Below are positions 16,811 to 24,717 of a DNA stretch of 40,046 nt, one piece after another. This stretch comes from Algibacter pacificus (GTDB lineage Bacteria > Bacteroidota > Bacteroidia > Flavobacteriales > Flavobacteriaceae): contig NZ_VOGY01000017.1 in NCBI RefSeq assembly GCF_008033385.1, positions 1 to 40,046 of the forward strand. Direction: 5' to 3'. Positions within the stretch are counted from its first letter, which is position 1; the number at the start of each line of letters is the position of its first letter. A program made the position numbers and the translations under genes. The notes beneath the pieces are model-generated. The model had not been told where the DNA came from, searched no databases, and saw nothing but the letters and a program-made list of their open reading frames with translations.

Positions 16811-17833
16811 CTACTCTAAACTTAGCGTAGCACTTATAGGATAATGATCGGAAAAGTGCTCATTATAGCTTTTAAAGCCATTAACAGAGAAAGCCTCGTC
16901 GGCTAAAATAAAATCGATACGAATGGGTAAAAACTGAAAATCGTGCGTGCGTCCAAATCCATTTCCAGCTTCTTTAAAACTATCGTTTAAATCGCCTTTT
17001 ATCTTTCGGTAAACATAAGAAAAGGCTGTGTTATTAAAATCGCCACAAACTATCATTTTATATGGACATTTCTTTTTATGTTCCAAGAACAATTCTGCTT
17101 GATTCTGTTGTCTTTTAAATGCTGAACCAACACGCTCTAAAAGGCGCTCGGAATCCTCTTTTCTTAAGCTCTCTATCTTGGTATCAATTCTTAAAGATTC
17201 TAGATGAATATTATAAATTCTGATAGTATCTTTTTCTTTTACAACATCCACAAATATGGCATTGTTGGCTGTTTTTGGAAACTCGACAGAGCCCGTATTT
17301 ATTATAGGGAACTTTGAGAAAATAGCTTGCCCGTGTTTAAATTTTTGTCCTGATAATTTTTCGAATTTATATTTAAAGTACGATAAATCAATATTTTCAT
17401 TGGGCTGATATTCCTGAATACTCAAAACATCTGGAGCTTCTCCTTTTATAAACGCCTCCAAATCTTTTTCAACTTCATTGCCCGGTATCCATTTATAAAG
17501 ATTAAATAGTCTCACATTATAATTCATAACTTTGAAATTCTGCTCGGATGCTACATTTTTAGATGCCGCAAATTTATATAAGGAACCAAAGCTGATATAA
17601 GCAATTATTAAAACAATCAATGAGGTTAAAAACTGCTTTTTTCGCCGAATTAACCAGTATATACAAAACAAAGCATTGATAAGAATTAGAAAAGATACCC
17701 CCAAATTTATAACCGATAGAAACGAAAACGTTTTGGGTGGCAAATAAGGAAAAACCATGGAAAGCAATAATAGCATCGCCACAATACTGTTGGCAATATA
17801 TATTATTTTATTAATGAAACTTAAGTTTTTCAT
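16811..17833 (-). CDS. membrane-anchored endonuclease/exonuclease/phosphatase-fold protein
   Basis: A 340-residue protein. The first ~90 residues hold three hydrophobic helices. The remainder is an EEP (exonuclease III/DNase I-like) domain, probably periplasmic: MNYNVRLFN (about 103-111), the metal-binding Glu in LSIQEYQ, YNIHLESLR, CGDFNNTAFS with the catalytic Asp/Asn, and SDHYPI with the catalytic His near the end. Substrates in this fold include DNA, RNA, lipids and phosphoinositides, and sequence alone does not choose among them. It is preceded by the structured element at 17891-18001. Confidence 0.9.
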   Translation of the reverse strand: MKNLSFINKIIYIANSIVAMLLLLSMVFPYLPPKTFSFLSVINLGVSFLILINALFCIYWLIRRKKQFLTSLIVLIIAYISFGSLYKFAASKNVASEQNFKVMNYNVRLFNLYKWIPGNEVEKDLEAFIKGEAPDVLSIQEYQPNENIDLSYFKYKFEKLSGQKFKHGQAIFSKFPIINTGSVEFPKTANNAIFVDVVKEKDTIRIYNIHLESLRIDTKIESLRKEDSERLLERVGSAFKRQQNQAELFLEHKKKCPYKMIVCGDFNNTAFSYVYRKIKGDLNDSFKEAGNGFGRTHDFQFLPIRIDFILADEAFSVNGFKSYNEHFSDHYPISATLSLE

Positions 17834-17890
17834 TTTGCTTTTTTTGACTTACTAAATAAGTCATTTTTAAAATGGTTAACGATTGCCTTC

Positions 17891-18001
17891 ACGGATGGGT
17901 TTGCGTTAGGGATTGAACGGCTTGTTTGAAATCCTTTTTGTTTTTTTTCAAAAACAAAAAGATTGAGTAGTGAAAGCCCGACCCTTTTTGGGTAACGCCC
18001 A
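17891..18001. repeat. structured extragenic element of a type common in flavobacteria
   Basis: Read on the + strand it contains GCGTTAGGGATTGAACGGC, then a long hairpin, then GTGAAAGCCCGACCC, and ends GGGTAACGCCC. Nested pairs are visible: GCGTTA (17903-17908) with TAACGC (17993-17998), GGCTT (17919-17923) with AAGCC (17974-17978), and an apical stem in which AAAAACAAAAAGAT (17950-17963) pairs with the T-rich strand at 17931-17948 with one bulged C. The conserved ends with a variable apical hairpin match an extragenic sequence I recall from many flavobacterial genomes; whether it equals a named RNA family (Flavo-1 is one possibility) cannot be settled here. Both flanking genes are on the - strand. 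Confidence 0.62.
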
Positions 18002-18022
18002 AATTATTATTAAGCGAGCACA

Positions 18023-18868
18023 TTATTTACCAGATCGGAAAAGTAATTCCTTTTCTTCGGCTGTTAAACTATCGTAGCCGCTTTTGCTTATTTTATCTAA
18101 AATCACGTCGATTTTTTTCTGATTATTAAATTGGTTAAAATCAGATTTTGCATAACCGCCAACTTTACTTTTGTTTTTGTGTACCGTTTTTAATGGTCCT
18201 TTTTTAGAAGATTTAAACATATTAGCAACAGCATCTGCAACGCGCTCGAATCCACTACCTATATCGGTCCCTTTAGTCAATTGTTTTGCATAAACATAAC
18301 CTAAAATAGCCCCGCCTATGTGTGCTAAATTTCCACCGGCATTACCGCCAAACAGTCCCACAACATCTAAAACAACTATGGCAACACCAATATGCCAAAG
18401 CTTAATATTAAAGGTAAAAACGCGTACATCTTGGTTTGGCATATAAGCGCAAAGAAAAATTAACAAGGCACGAACTGCCGCCGAAGCGCCTACTAAACTT
18501 GAATTTCCTCCAAAAAAACCAGGTAACAAAGCGTAACCCAATAGAAACATGGCGCCACCAGAAATGGCGCCCAAAAAATAAATATTCAATGCTGTTTTTG
18601 GACTAAATAAATTTAAAAACATACGCGCAATAACGTAAAGCCATAGCATATTGAAAAGCAAGTGAATAAAATCGTAATGCACAAAAGCATAAGTCACTAT
18701 GGTCCATGGATTAACTAAAGCGGTAAAAAAATCGCTTGGTAATTCGAACCAGCGTATTCCGGTTTTAAAAATTAACCCCACTAAAAAAACAACAACGTTT
18801 ACAGCTATTATTTTTTCTAAAATATTAAGTTGAGATAACTTGTATTTGATGTCTGTAGTTAAACTCAT
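18023..18868 (-). CDS. rhomboid family intramembrane serine protease (second copy)
   Basis: About 281 residues. It starts at an ATG that overlaps the stop of the upstream rhomboid gene by one base (TAATG); a TTG nine bases upstream is rejected. Six or so helices; HLLFNMLWLY carries the conserved His/Asn, the catalytic Ser is in LVGASAAVRA, and the catalytic His is in LAHIGGAILG. A soluble ~80-residue C-terminal tail ends in KIDVILDKISKSGYDSL, a helical motif often attached to Bacteroidota rhomboids. Substrates are unknown. Confidence 0.92.
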   Translation of the reverse strand: MSLTTDIKYKLSQLNILEKIIAVNVVVFLVGLIFKTGIRWFELPSDFFTALVNPWTIVTYAFVHYDFIHLLFNMLWLYVIARMFLNLFSPKTALNIYFLGAISGGAMFLLGYALLPGFFGGNSSLVGASAAVRALLIFLCAYMPNQDVRVFTFNIKLWHIGVAIVVLDVVGLFGGNAGGNLAHIGGAILGYVYAKQLTKGTDIGSGFERVADAVANMFKSSKKGPLKTVHKNKSKVGGYAKSDFNQFNNQKKIDVILDKISKSGYDSLTAEEKELLFRSGK

Positions 18869-19635
18869 TAGTTCCAACGGTTATTATTAAACTGATTTTT
18901 TTTCCAATAATACATCATTAAAAATCCGGTTATTGCTCCACCAACGTGAGCCATATAGGCTGTATTACTTGGACTGAAAAAGGACTGACCTGTAACACCC
19001 GAAATTAAATCTAAAATAATAATTCCTGGTATAAAATACTTTGCTTTTATAGGAATTGGTAAAAAAATCATCATTAATTCGGCATTAGGATTCATCATCG
19101 CAAAAGCCGCCATAACGCCCATAATACAACCCGAAGCCCCAACCATACTGGCATTAAAGGCTGGATAAATATCTTTTAGCAAGGTTATTTGCGACTGAGT
19201 AACATTTGCTATAGTCTGGTTATTGGTTAGCATTTGCTTGATATCTTCTGCCGAAAGCCCAGAGCTAAGTAGTTCGTTATAACTTGGCAGGTACTGGAAA
19301 TAGTAAAATCCTATTTGTAATAACACAGCCCCTAATCCAGCCGAAATATAAATAAACAAAAACCGTTTTGAGCCCAAGGTTTGCTCTACAGGGGTACCAA
19401 ACATCCACAAGGCAAACATATTAAAAAGTAAATGTGTAATGCTTAAATTCTGTAAATCGCCACCACCATGCATAAACATGTGCGTGATTAATTGCCAAGG
19501 TTTGAATAACTCGTTCTGCGGAAAATACATAGCGAACCACTGATAAAAACTACCGTGCCCGATAAACAATGTTCCAATAAACATAATCACGTTTATAATG
19601 ATTAAGTGCTTAACGGTTTCTGAAATTCGCATCAT
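18868..19635 (-). CDS. rhomboid family intramembrane serine protease (first copy)
   Basis: A 255-residue membrane protein. It shows HLLFNMFALWMFG (conserved His/Asn), the catalytic Ser in MVGASGCIMG and the catalytic His in AHVGGAITGF. An ~40-residue loop (about 115-160) lies before the catalytic helix. It begins three bases after mutL ends and is translationally linked to the second rhomboid gene; the mutL-rhomboid-rhomboid order is an operon by spacing. The two rhomboids are clearly diverged, not a recent duplication. Confidence 0.93.
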   Translation of the reverse strand: MMRISETVKHLIIINVIMFIGTLFIGHGSFYQWFAMYFPQNELFKPWQLITHMFMHGGGDLQNLSITHLLFNMFALWMFGTPVEQTLGSKRFLFIYISAGLGAVLLQIGFYYFQYLPSYNELLSSGLSAEDIKQMLTNNQTIANVTQSQITLLKDIYPAFNASMVGASGCIMGVMAAFAMMNPNAELMMIFLPIPIKAKYFIPGIIILDLISGVTGQSFFSPSNTAYMAHVGGAITGFLMMYYWKKNQFNNNRWN

Positions 19636-19638
19636 AAT

Positions 19639-21492
19639 TTATATAAATTTTTTATCTAATTCATCAACACTCATGGTTACAAATGTTGTTCTATTAGCGG
19701 GTGAAACATTAGGCTCTTTACAAGCAAACAGCTTATTTACTAAATGCTCCTGTTCATCTTTTTGTAAAGATTGTCCTGTTTTTATAGCCAAACTTTTTGC
19801 CATAGATTTTGCTAGTAAATCGGTTGCCGAAAAATTACTATCTGGCACTTCATTTTCTACATCGCTTATAAGTTGTTCTAAAATAATAGACACTTCACTT
19901 TCTGGAACGCCTACAGGAACCCCGATAATCTCTACAGACTCTTCTTCAACGTTTGAAAACACAAAACCGGTATGTTCTAAATCTTCTTTCAACTGATTGA
20001 TAACCGTTATTTCCTGATTAGAAAAATGTAAATCTAAGGGAAATAGCAATTGCTGACTTAGCGCGCCCTTTACGGTTAAATGTCGAAGATAATCTTCATA
20101 CAATATGCGTTGATGGGCGCGATGCTGATCGATAACCAACATCCCCGATTTTATGGTACTTACAATATATTTATTGTGCAATTGATAAGTGGTGTGGGTT
20201 TGCTCCACATCTTTATCGAACATGGAAACTGTAGCTTCTTCACTTTCAAAATGCACTTCACTAAAATCCTGCTGTGTTTTTGTGCCTTTAGATTCTAAAC
20301 CAACATATAAGCTTTCCCAACTTTCGGCAGGTTCTTTTTTATAAGAAACACTAGTGCTTTGTTTTACAGGTTCGTCCTCTTGAAAAGGATTAAAACTTCT
20401 ATCCACTTCTATACTTGGGGCGCTTGTTTTAACAGTTTCCTTTTTAAACTCGTAAGGCGTATCTAGTGTGGCATCCCGATCGAAATCTAAAACAGGCGCA
20501 ATATTAAACTGCCCTAAGCTATGTTTAACTGCCGAACGTAAAATGGCATAAAGCGTATGCTCATCATCGAACTTAATTTCAGTTTTTGTAGGGTGGATAT
20601 TTATATCAATAGTTTGTGGATCTACCGTTAGGTTTAAAAAATAACTAGCATGCGTGCCACTTTTAAGTAAGCCATCGTAAGCCGAAGCTATAGCATGGTT
20701 TAAATAAGCACTTTTTATAAACCTATCGTTTACAAAAAAGTACTGTTCCCCTCTTGTTTTTTTAGCAAATTCGGGTTTTCCAACAAATCCAGATATTTTA
20801 AGCACTTCGGTTTCTTCTTCAACCGGTACTAATTTTTCATTCGTTTTTGTTCCGAAGATATTTACAATACGCTGGCGGTAATTACTAATAGGCAAATTAA
20901 AAGCTTCGCTCCCGTTGTTATACATAGCAAAACTAATTGTAGGATGTGCCAATGCCACACGGTGAAACTCATCGATAATATGGCGTAACTCCACATTATC
21001 CGATTTTAAAAAATTTCGTCGAGCCGGAATATTAAAAAACAAGTTTTTAACCGAAACCGATGTGCCTTGCGGTGTTACCACCACATCTTGATCGGTCACT
21101 TTACTCCCTTCGATAATAATGCTATTTCCAACATCATCATTCGGTTGTTTTGTTTTTAACTCGACATGTGCAATGGCTGCAATACTTGCTAAAGCCTCGC
21201 CACGAAAGCCTTTGGTGTGTAGTTGAAATAAATCTTCAGCACTTCTAATTTTAGAGGTTGCATGACGCTCGAAACTTAACCGCGCATCCGTAGTACTCAT
21301 CCCTTTACCGTTATCGATAACTTGAACCAGTGTTTTTCCTGCGTCTTTTATAATGAGTTTTATAGAGTCCGAGCCTGCGTCAATTGCATTTTCAAGCAAT
21401 TCTTTGACTACAGATGCTGGACGTTGAACAACTTCTCCAGCAGCAATTTGGTTTGCGACATGGTCGGGTAAAAGCTGTATAATGTCTGCCAT
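19639..21492 (-). CDS. mutL: DNA mismatch repair protein MutL
   Basis: A 617-residue mismatch-repair coordinator. The N-terminal GHKL ATPase has IAAGEVVQRP (about 17-26), ELLENAIDAGS (31-41), DNGKGM (60-65) and TKGFRGEAL (93-101). The C-terminal dimerisation domain follows a poorly conserved linker at about 330-430. The position of the endonuclease motif DQHA(X)2E(X)4E reads DQHRAHQRILYE (455-466): the Ala is Arg and the first Glu is Gln, and the usual C-terminal CPHGRP-like motif is not visible. Nicking activity is therefore uncertain. It is followed immediately by the rhomboid genes. Confidence 0.97.
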   Translation of the reverse strand: MADIIQLLPDHVANQIAAGEVVQRPASVVKELLENAIDAGSDSIKLIIKDAGKTLVQVIDNGKGMSTTDARLSFERHATSKIRSAEDLFQLHTKGFRGEALASIAAIAHVELKTKQPNDDVGNSIIIEGSKVTDQDVVVTPQGTSVSVKNLFFNIPARRNFLKSDNVELRHIIDEFHRVALAHPTISFAMYNNGSEAFNLPISNYRQRIVNIFGTKTNEKLVPVEEETEVLKISGFVGKPEFAKKTRGEQYFFVNDRFIKSAYLNHAIASAYDGLLKSGTHASYFLNLTVDPQTIDINIHPTKTEIKFDDEHTLYAILRSAVKHSLGQFNIAPVLDFDRDATLDTPYEFKKETVKTSAPSIEVDRSFNPFQEDEPVKQSTSVSYKKEPAESWESLYVGLESKGTKTQQDFSEVHFESEEATVSMFDKDVEQTHTTYQLHNKYIVSTIKSGMLVIDQHRAHQRILYEDYLRHLTVKGALSQQLLFPLDLHFSNQEITVINQLKEDLEHTGFVFSNVEEESVEIIGVPVGVPESEVSIILEQLISDVENEVPDSNFSATDLLAKSMAKSLAIKTGQSLQKDEQEHLVNKLFACKEPNVSPANRTTFVTMSVDELDKKFI

Positions 21493-21496
21493 ATAA

Positions 21497-21784
21497 TTAT
21501 TTAGAAAAGAATATAGATAAATCGAAATCGATAATGAATAAAAACACCAACACTAAAATGCCAACAATAATTAAAATACGTCTATTAGCTTCGTGATCTC
21601 TATTGTGTTTTAATTCGTTTAAAGCGTTATTTAGCTTAGTTTTAAAGTTTTTATTAGGACCGACAGTTGTTCTATATTCGTCGAATTTATGTTTAATTTC
21701 ATAAGGATTTCCTTGCCCTTTATCATCAAAATAACGCGGTGTATAACTGAATTTTTTATTTTTTTTAGCCTTTAAAATCCCCAT
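21497..21784 (-). CDS. small C-terminal-anchored membrane protein, hypothetical
   Basis: 95 residues: a basic N-terminus (KAKKNKKFSYTPRYFDDKG), a charged helical middle and a single C-terminal helix (RRILIIVGILVLVFLFIIDF, about 67-86). No signal peptide is visible, so the bulk should be cytoplasmic. It resembles the upstream 77-residue protein in layout and in the [NH]K[KT]F[SN]Y motif near the start. It ends four bases before mutL. Nearness to ribH may lead to riboflavin-related names, but no lumazine or riboflavin synthase motif is present. Function unknown. Confidence 0.78.
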   Translation of the reverse strand: MGILKAKKNKKFSYTPRYFDDKGQGNPYEIKHKFDEYRTTVGPNKNFKTKLNNALNELKHNRDHEANRRILIIVGILVLVFLFIIDFDLSIFFSK

Positions 21785-21814
21785 GATTTCTATGTGTTTT
21801 TTAAGTGAATGGTA

Positions 21815-22048
21815 TTACATGTATTTTTTCTCTAGTAAATACATACAGATCAATAATAATACCAAAAATAAAATTAAGGTTTTTACGGACATCGTGCCAC
21901 GTACTTTACGTTTAACCTCTCGATTCTCTTTCCATTTAGAAATAAAATCGTTAGTATTTAGATCTTTATTTAAACTGGAGTCTGCTTTTTCCTTATCGGA
22001 AAAACGAGACTGATAATTAAAGGTTTTATGCTTACGCTGTTTAAACAA
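21815..22048 (-). CDS. small C-terminal-anchored membrane protein, hypothetical
   Basis: 77 residues beginning at a TTG (no ATG is available before residue 53). The start is supported by a TACTTTTG box about 20 bases upstream. It has an N-terminal KQRKHKTFNYQSRFSDKEK stretch and a C-terminal helix (VKTLILFLVLLLICMYLL, about 55-72). Layout and the HKTFNY/NKKFSY motif suggest distant paralogy with the next gene. It appears to be the first gene of the mutL-rhomboid operon. Function unknown. Confidence 0.68.
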   Translation of the reverse strand: MFKQRKHKTFNYQSRFSDKEKADSSLNKDLNTNDFISKWKENREVKRKVRGTMSVKTLILFLVLLLICMYLLEKKYM

Positions 22049-22068
22049 AATATAATCGTGTTATCTTT

Positions 22069-22076
22069 CAAAAGTA
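22069..22076 (-). promoter_or_regulatory. candidate -7 box (TACTTTTG) for the mutL operon
   Basis: Exact TAnnTTTG match on the - strand about 20 bases upstream of the TTG start at 22048. No convincing -33 TTG is seen. It supports the non-ATG start and separate transcription from ribH, whose own terminator lies between. Confidence 0.45.
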
Positions 22077-22167
22077 CTTAAAAATAGGGAGAAACTTAAG
22101 TTTGAAATGCTAAAAATATGTAAAATTTAGACCTCAGAAAAACAGGAAATACTCTCCGTTAAAATAT

Positions 22168-22206
22168 CAAATTCCAAAGGTTATAATAAAACACCTTTGG
22201 AATTTG
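22168..22206 (-). terminator. hairpin terminator after ribH
   Basis: CAAATTCCAAAGG (22168-22180) pairs perfectly with CCTTTGGAATTTG (22194-22206) over 13 bp with a 13-base loop. On the - strand it begins 22 bases after the ribH stop and is followed by a broken T-rich stretch (ATATTTTAA), so it is a reasonable but not textbook terminator. Confidence 0.72.
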
Positions 22207-22227
22207 TTCTAAAATTTATAAAATATC

Positions 22228-22713
22228 TTAACTATTTCTGCGTAATTCTGCCATTTTAATAGCGGCAATAGCTGCTTCTGTACCTTTATTACCGTGTATT
22301 CCTCCGGAACGATCTATAGATTGCTGCATATTATTATCGGTAAGCACACAGAAAATAACAGGCGTTTCTCTCTGTACGTTTAAATCTTTAATGCCTTGCG
22401 TTACACCTTCGCAAACAAAGTCGAAATGTTTAGTTTCACCTTGTATAACACAGCCAATGGCTATAACAGCACTCACCATTTGTTCCTGCATTTTTTTACT
22501 TCCGTAAATTAACTCGAAACTTCCTGGCACATTCCAGCGCACAATATTATCTGGTAGCACACCATTTTCTATTAAGGCATCATAAGCACCTTGAAACAAA
22601 CCTTCCGTAATGGTATCATTCCATTCTGAAACAACAATCCCAAATCGAAAGTCTTTCGCATTTGGGATTGTTGTTTTATCGTAATCCGATAAATTTTTAT
22701 TAACTGTTGCCAT
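22228..22713 (-). CDS. ribH: 6,7-dimethyl-8-ribityllumazine synthase
   Basis: Penultimate enzyme of riboflavin synthesis, condensing the pyrimidinedione with dihydroxybutanone phosphate; assembles as pentamers or capsids. FGIVVSEWND (about 23-32) begins the fold, with VPGSFELIYG (about 60-69), the active-site region GCVIQGETKHFDFVCEGVTQGI (about 88-109; catalytic His in KHFDF), and GNKGTEAA near the end. 161 residues, normal. Codons 13-28 are written as a near-perfect 46-bp palindrome (22630-22675), although the encoded residues look ordinary for the family. The gene starts 14 bases after the TPR gene. Confidence 0.96.
   Translation of the reverse strand: MATVNKNLSDYDKTTIPNAKDFRFGIVVSEWNDTITEGLFQGAYDALIENGVLPDNIVRWNVPGSFELIYGSKKMQEQMVSAVIAIGCVIQGETKHFDFVCEGVTQGIKDLNVQRETPVIFCVLTDNNMQQSIDRSGGIHGNKGTEAAIAAIKMAELRRNS
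22630..22675. repeat. 46-bp near-perfect palindrome within ribH coding sequence
   Basis: Outer 16-bp arms AACAACAATCCCAAAT (22630-22645) and their exact complement (22660-22675) enclose inner 6-bp arms CGAAAG (22646-22651) and CTTTCG (22653-22658). Only the centre base 22652 and one bulged C at 22659 are unpaired. As mRNA this would form a 22-bp stem directly after the start region of ribH. Confidence 0.95.
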
Positions 22714-22727
22714 ATATGTTAAAGCTA

Positions 22728-23498
22728 TTATTTGTTAGCCAACACCTGTGCTTTTCCTATAAACACATCTATAGTTGATGCCTCGGTAGCGTTTGAATAA
22801 TTTTCTTTAATTTGATTAAAATAAGATAACGCTTTATCGGCTTTTCCTAAATCTAAAGCAATAGCTCCAGCTTTATATAGATACATTGGTGTTGTATATT
22901 CATTATCTCTCATATTTGCTGCTTTTTCGTAATACTCCAAAGCATCTTCTTTTTGGTTTAACTGCACAAAAGCATCTCCAATATTTCCTTTTGCTAAAGG
23001 CGCTAAAACCTCATCATCACTTTTAAAATCGCTTAAATGCTCAACCGCATTTTTGTAATCTTTCAATCTTAAGTATGCTGTTCCGGCATAATAACTTGCT
23101 AGGTTTGCAGCTTCTGTTCCGCTGTATTCTTTAATAATATCTAGCATTCCAAATTTACCTTCTCCTCCATTTAAGGCTAAGTTGTAAAGCGAATCTTTTG
23201 CCACGCCATTTACGGCTTGATCAAAATATTTTTGCGCTTGGAACATATCGTTCATCGCTTTTTCCTGCTTAGGGCTAGCTACAAATTCTTTAAACGCCAA
23301 AGACCCCAAAACAACTAAAGCCACAACACCAATAATAATAAAAATATATTTTTGGTTCTTTGCTACAAAATCCTCTGTTTTAGAAGCAGATTCATCAAGG
23401 GTGTTAAAAACTTCGGCTGTTGTTGATTCTTCTTCAATATCGTGTTCCTTTTCAACTTTTGTTTTTGGTTTATAACCTCTTTTATTATATGTTGCCAT
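22728..23498 (-). CDS. membrane-anchored TPR protein
   Basis: 256 residues: a charged cytoplasmic N-terminus of ~48 residues, one helix (YIFIIIGVVALVVLGSLAF, about 50-68), then TPR-like repeats (DIIKEYSGTEAANLASYYAGTAY; APLAKGNIGDAFVQL; PMYLYKAGAIALDLG), probably on the outer face of the inner membrane. This layout resembles YfgM, which assists the Sec translocon and periplasmic chaperones; that is a comparison, not proof. It is first in a two-gene unit with ribH. Confidence 0.85.
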   Translation of the reverse strand: MATYNKRGYKPKTKVEKEHDIEEESTTAEVFNTLDESASKTEDFVAKNQKYIFIIIGVVALVVLGSLAFKEFVASPKQEKAMNDMFQAQKYFDQAVNGVAKDSLYNLALNGGEGKFGMLDIIKEYSGTEAANLASYYAGTAYLRLKDYKNAVEHLSDFKSDDEVLAPLAKGNIGDAFVQLNQKEDALEYYEKAANMRDNEYTTPMYLYKAGAIALDLGKADKALSYFNQIKENYSNATEASTIDVFIGKAQVLANK

Positions 23499-23521
23499 GT
23501 TCTAGTTCTATTAATGTGGCG

Positions 23522-23529
23522 CAAAAATA
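23522..23529 (-). promoter_or_regulatory. candidate -7 box (TATTTTTG) for the TPR-ribH unit
   Basis: Exact TAnnTTTG match on the - strand, 24 bases upstream of the ATG at 23498, in the divergent region shared with recF. No clear -33 TTG. Confidence 0.5.
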
Positions 23530-23632
23530 TAATTTTCTTCAGAACTAAAAGGGTATTTATTTGATATTTTTCAATAATTTGCACTTCTTTTTAGGACTTT
23601 ACCCTCTTTACCCGCTTTAAGTTGCTATTTAT

Positions 23633-24712
23633 ATGATTTTAAAATCACTTTCATTACTCAATTATAAAAATTTTGACAGCAAAACATTTGCTTTCAACGA
23701 GAAAATTAACTGCATTGTTGGAAATAATGGCATTGGAAAAACCAATGTGCTCGATGCTATTTATCATTTATCCTATGGAAAAAGCTATTTTAACCCAGTA
23801 GCCACTCAAAACATAAAGCACGACGAAGATTTTTTTGTGGTGAACGGCGACTATGAAAAAGACCAAAAACCCGAAAAAGTAATTGTTAGTTTAAAACGCG
23901 GCCAGAAAAAAATTATAAAACGTAATGGAAAAGCGTATGATAAATTTAGCGAACATATTGGTTTTTTACCCTTAGTTATTATTTCGCCAGCCGATAGAGA
24001 TTTAATTATTGAAGGTAGCACCACACGTAGAAAATTTATTGACAGCGTAATTTCGCAAAGCGACAACAGTTATTTAAATGCCTTAATTAATTATAATAAA
24101 ATTTTAACGCAGCGTAATGCATTACTTAAATATTTTGCACTAAACCATACCTTTAACAAGGACACTTTGGATGTTTACAATGGTCAATTAACAAGCTTCG
24201 GTAGTGTGATTTTTGAGAAACGAGATGCTTTTTTACAGGAATTTATCCCTATTTTTAAATCGCGATACGAAGCCATTAGTAATGCTAACGAAGCGGTTGA
24301 TCTAAACTATCAAAGTGATTTATCAGAAAACGATTTAAACACTCTTTTAAATCAAGTTATTAATAAAGACAAAGCGCTACAATATACCAGTGTTGGCATA
24401 CATAAAGACGATTTAAATTTTAATATTTCTGGGCATCCCATCAAAAAATTTGGAAGTCAAGGTCAGCAAAAATCATTTTTAATTGCTTTAAAATTGGCAC
24501 AATTCGATTTTATAAAAGCACAAAGCGGCGTAAACCCTATTTTATTATTAGACGATATTTTTGATAAACTCGATGAACAACGCGTAGCTCAAATTATTAA
24601 ATTGGTGGACGATGAAAATTTTGGACAATTATTTATAAGTGATACACATGCGGAACGAACAGAAAATGCCGTAAAACAAGTGCATCAATCTTATGAAATT
24701 TTCAAACTATAA
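23633..24712 (+). CDS. recF: DNA replication and repair protein RecF
   Basis: SMC-like ATPase that loads RecA at gaps with RecO and RecR. It opens with [10 protein letters not shown] and Walker [10 protein letters not shown] (about 29-37). The ABC signature appears as [18 protein letters not shown] (about 278-295), and Walker B as [16 protein letters not shown] (about 302-317). 359 residues, normal. It is transcribed divergently from the TPR-ribH unit and followed closely by the 2H-like gene and a DUF721 gene. Confidence 0.97.
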   Translation: MILKSLSLLNYKNFDSKTFAFNEKINCIVGNNGIGKTNVLDAIYHLSYGKSYFNPVATQNIKHDEDFFVVNGDYEKDQKPEKVIVSLKRGQKKIIKRNGKAYDKFSEHIGFLPLVIISPADRDLIIEGSTTRRKFIDSVISQSDNSYLNALINYNKILTQRNALLKYFALNHTFNKDTLDVYNGQLTSFGSVIFEKRDAFLQEFIPIFKSRYEAISNANEAVDLNYQSDLSENDLNTLLNQVINKDKALQYTSVGIHKDDLNFNISGHPIKKFGSQGQQKSFLIALKLAQFDFIKAQSGVNPILLLDDIFDKLDEQRVAQIIKLVDDENFGQLFISDTHAERTENAVKQVHQSYEIFKL

Positions 24713-24717
24713 CTCCA

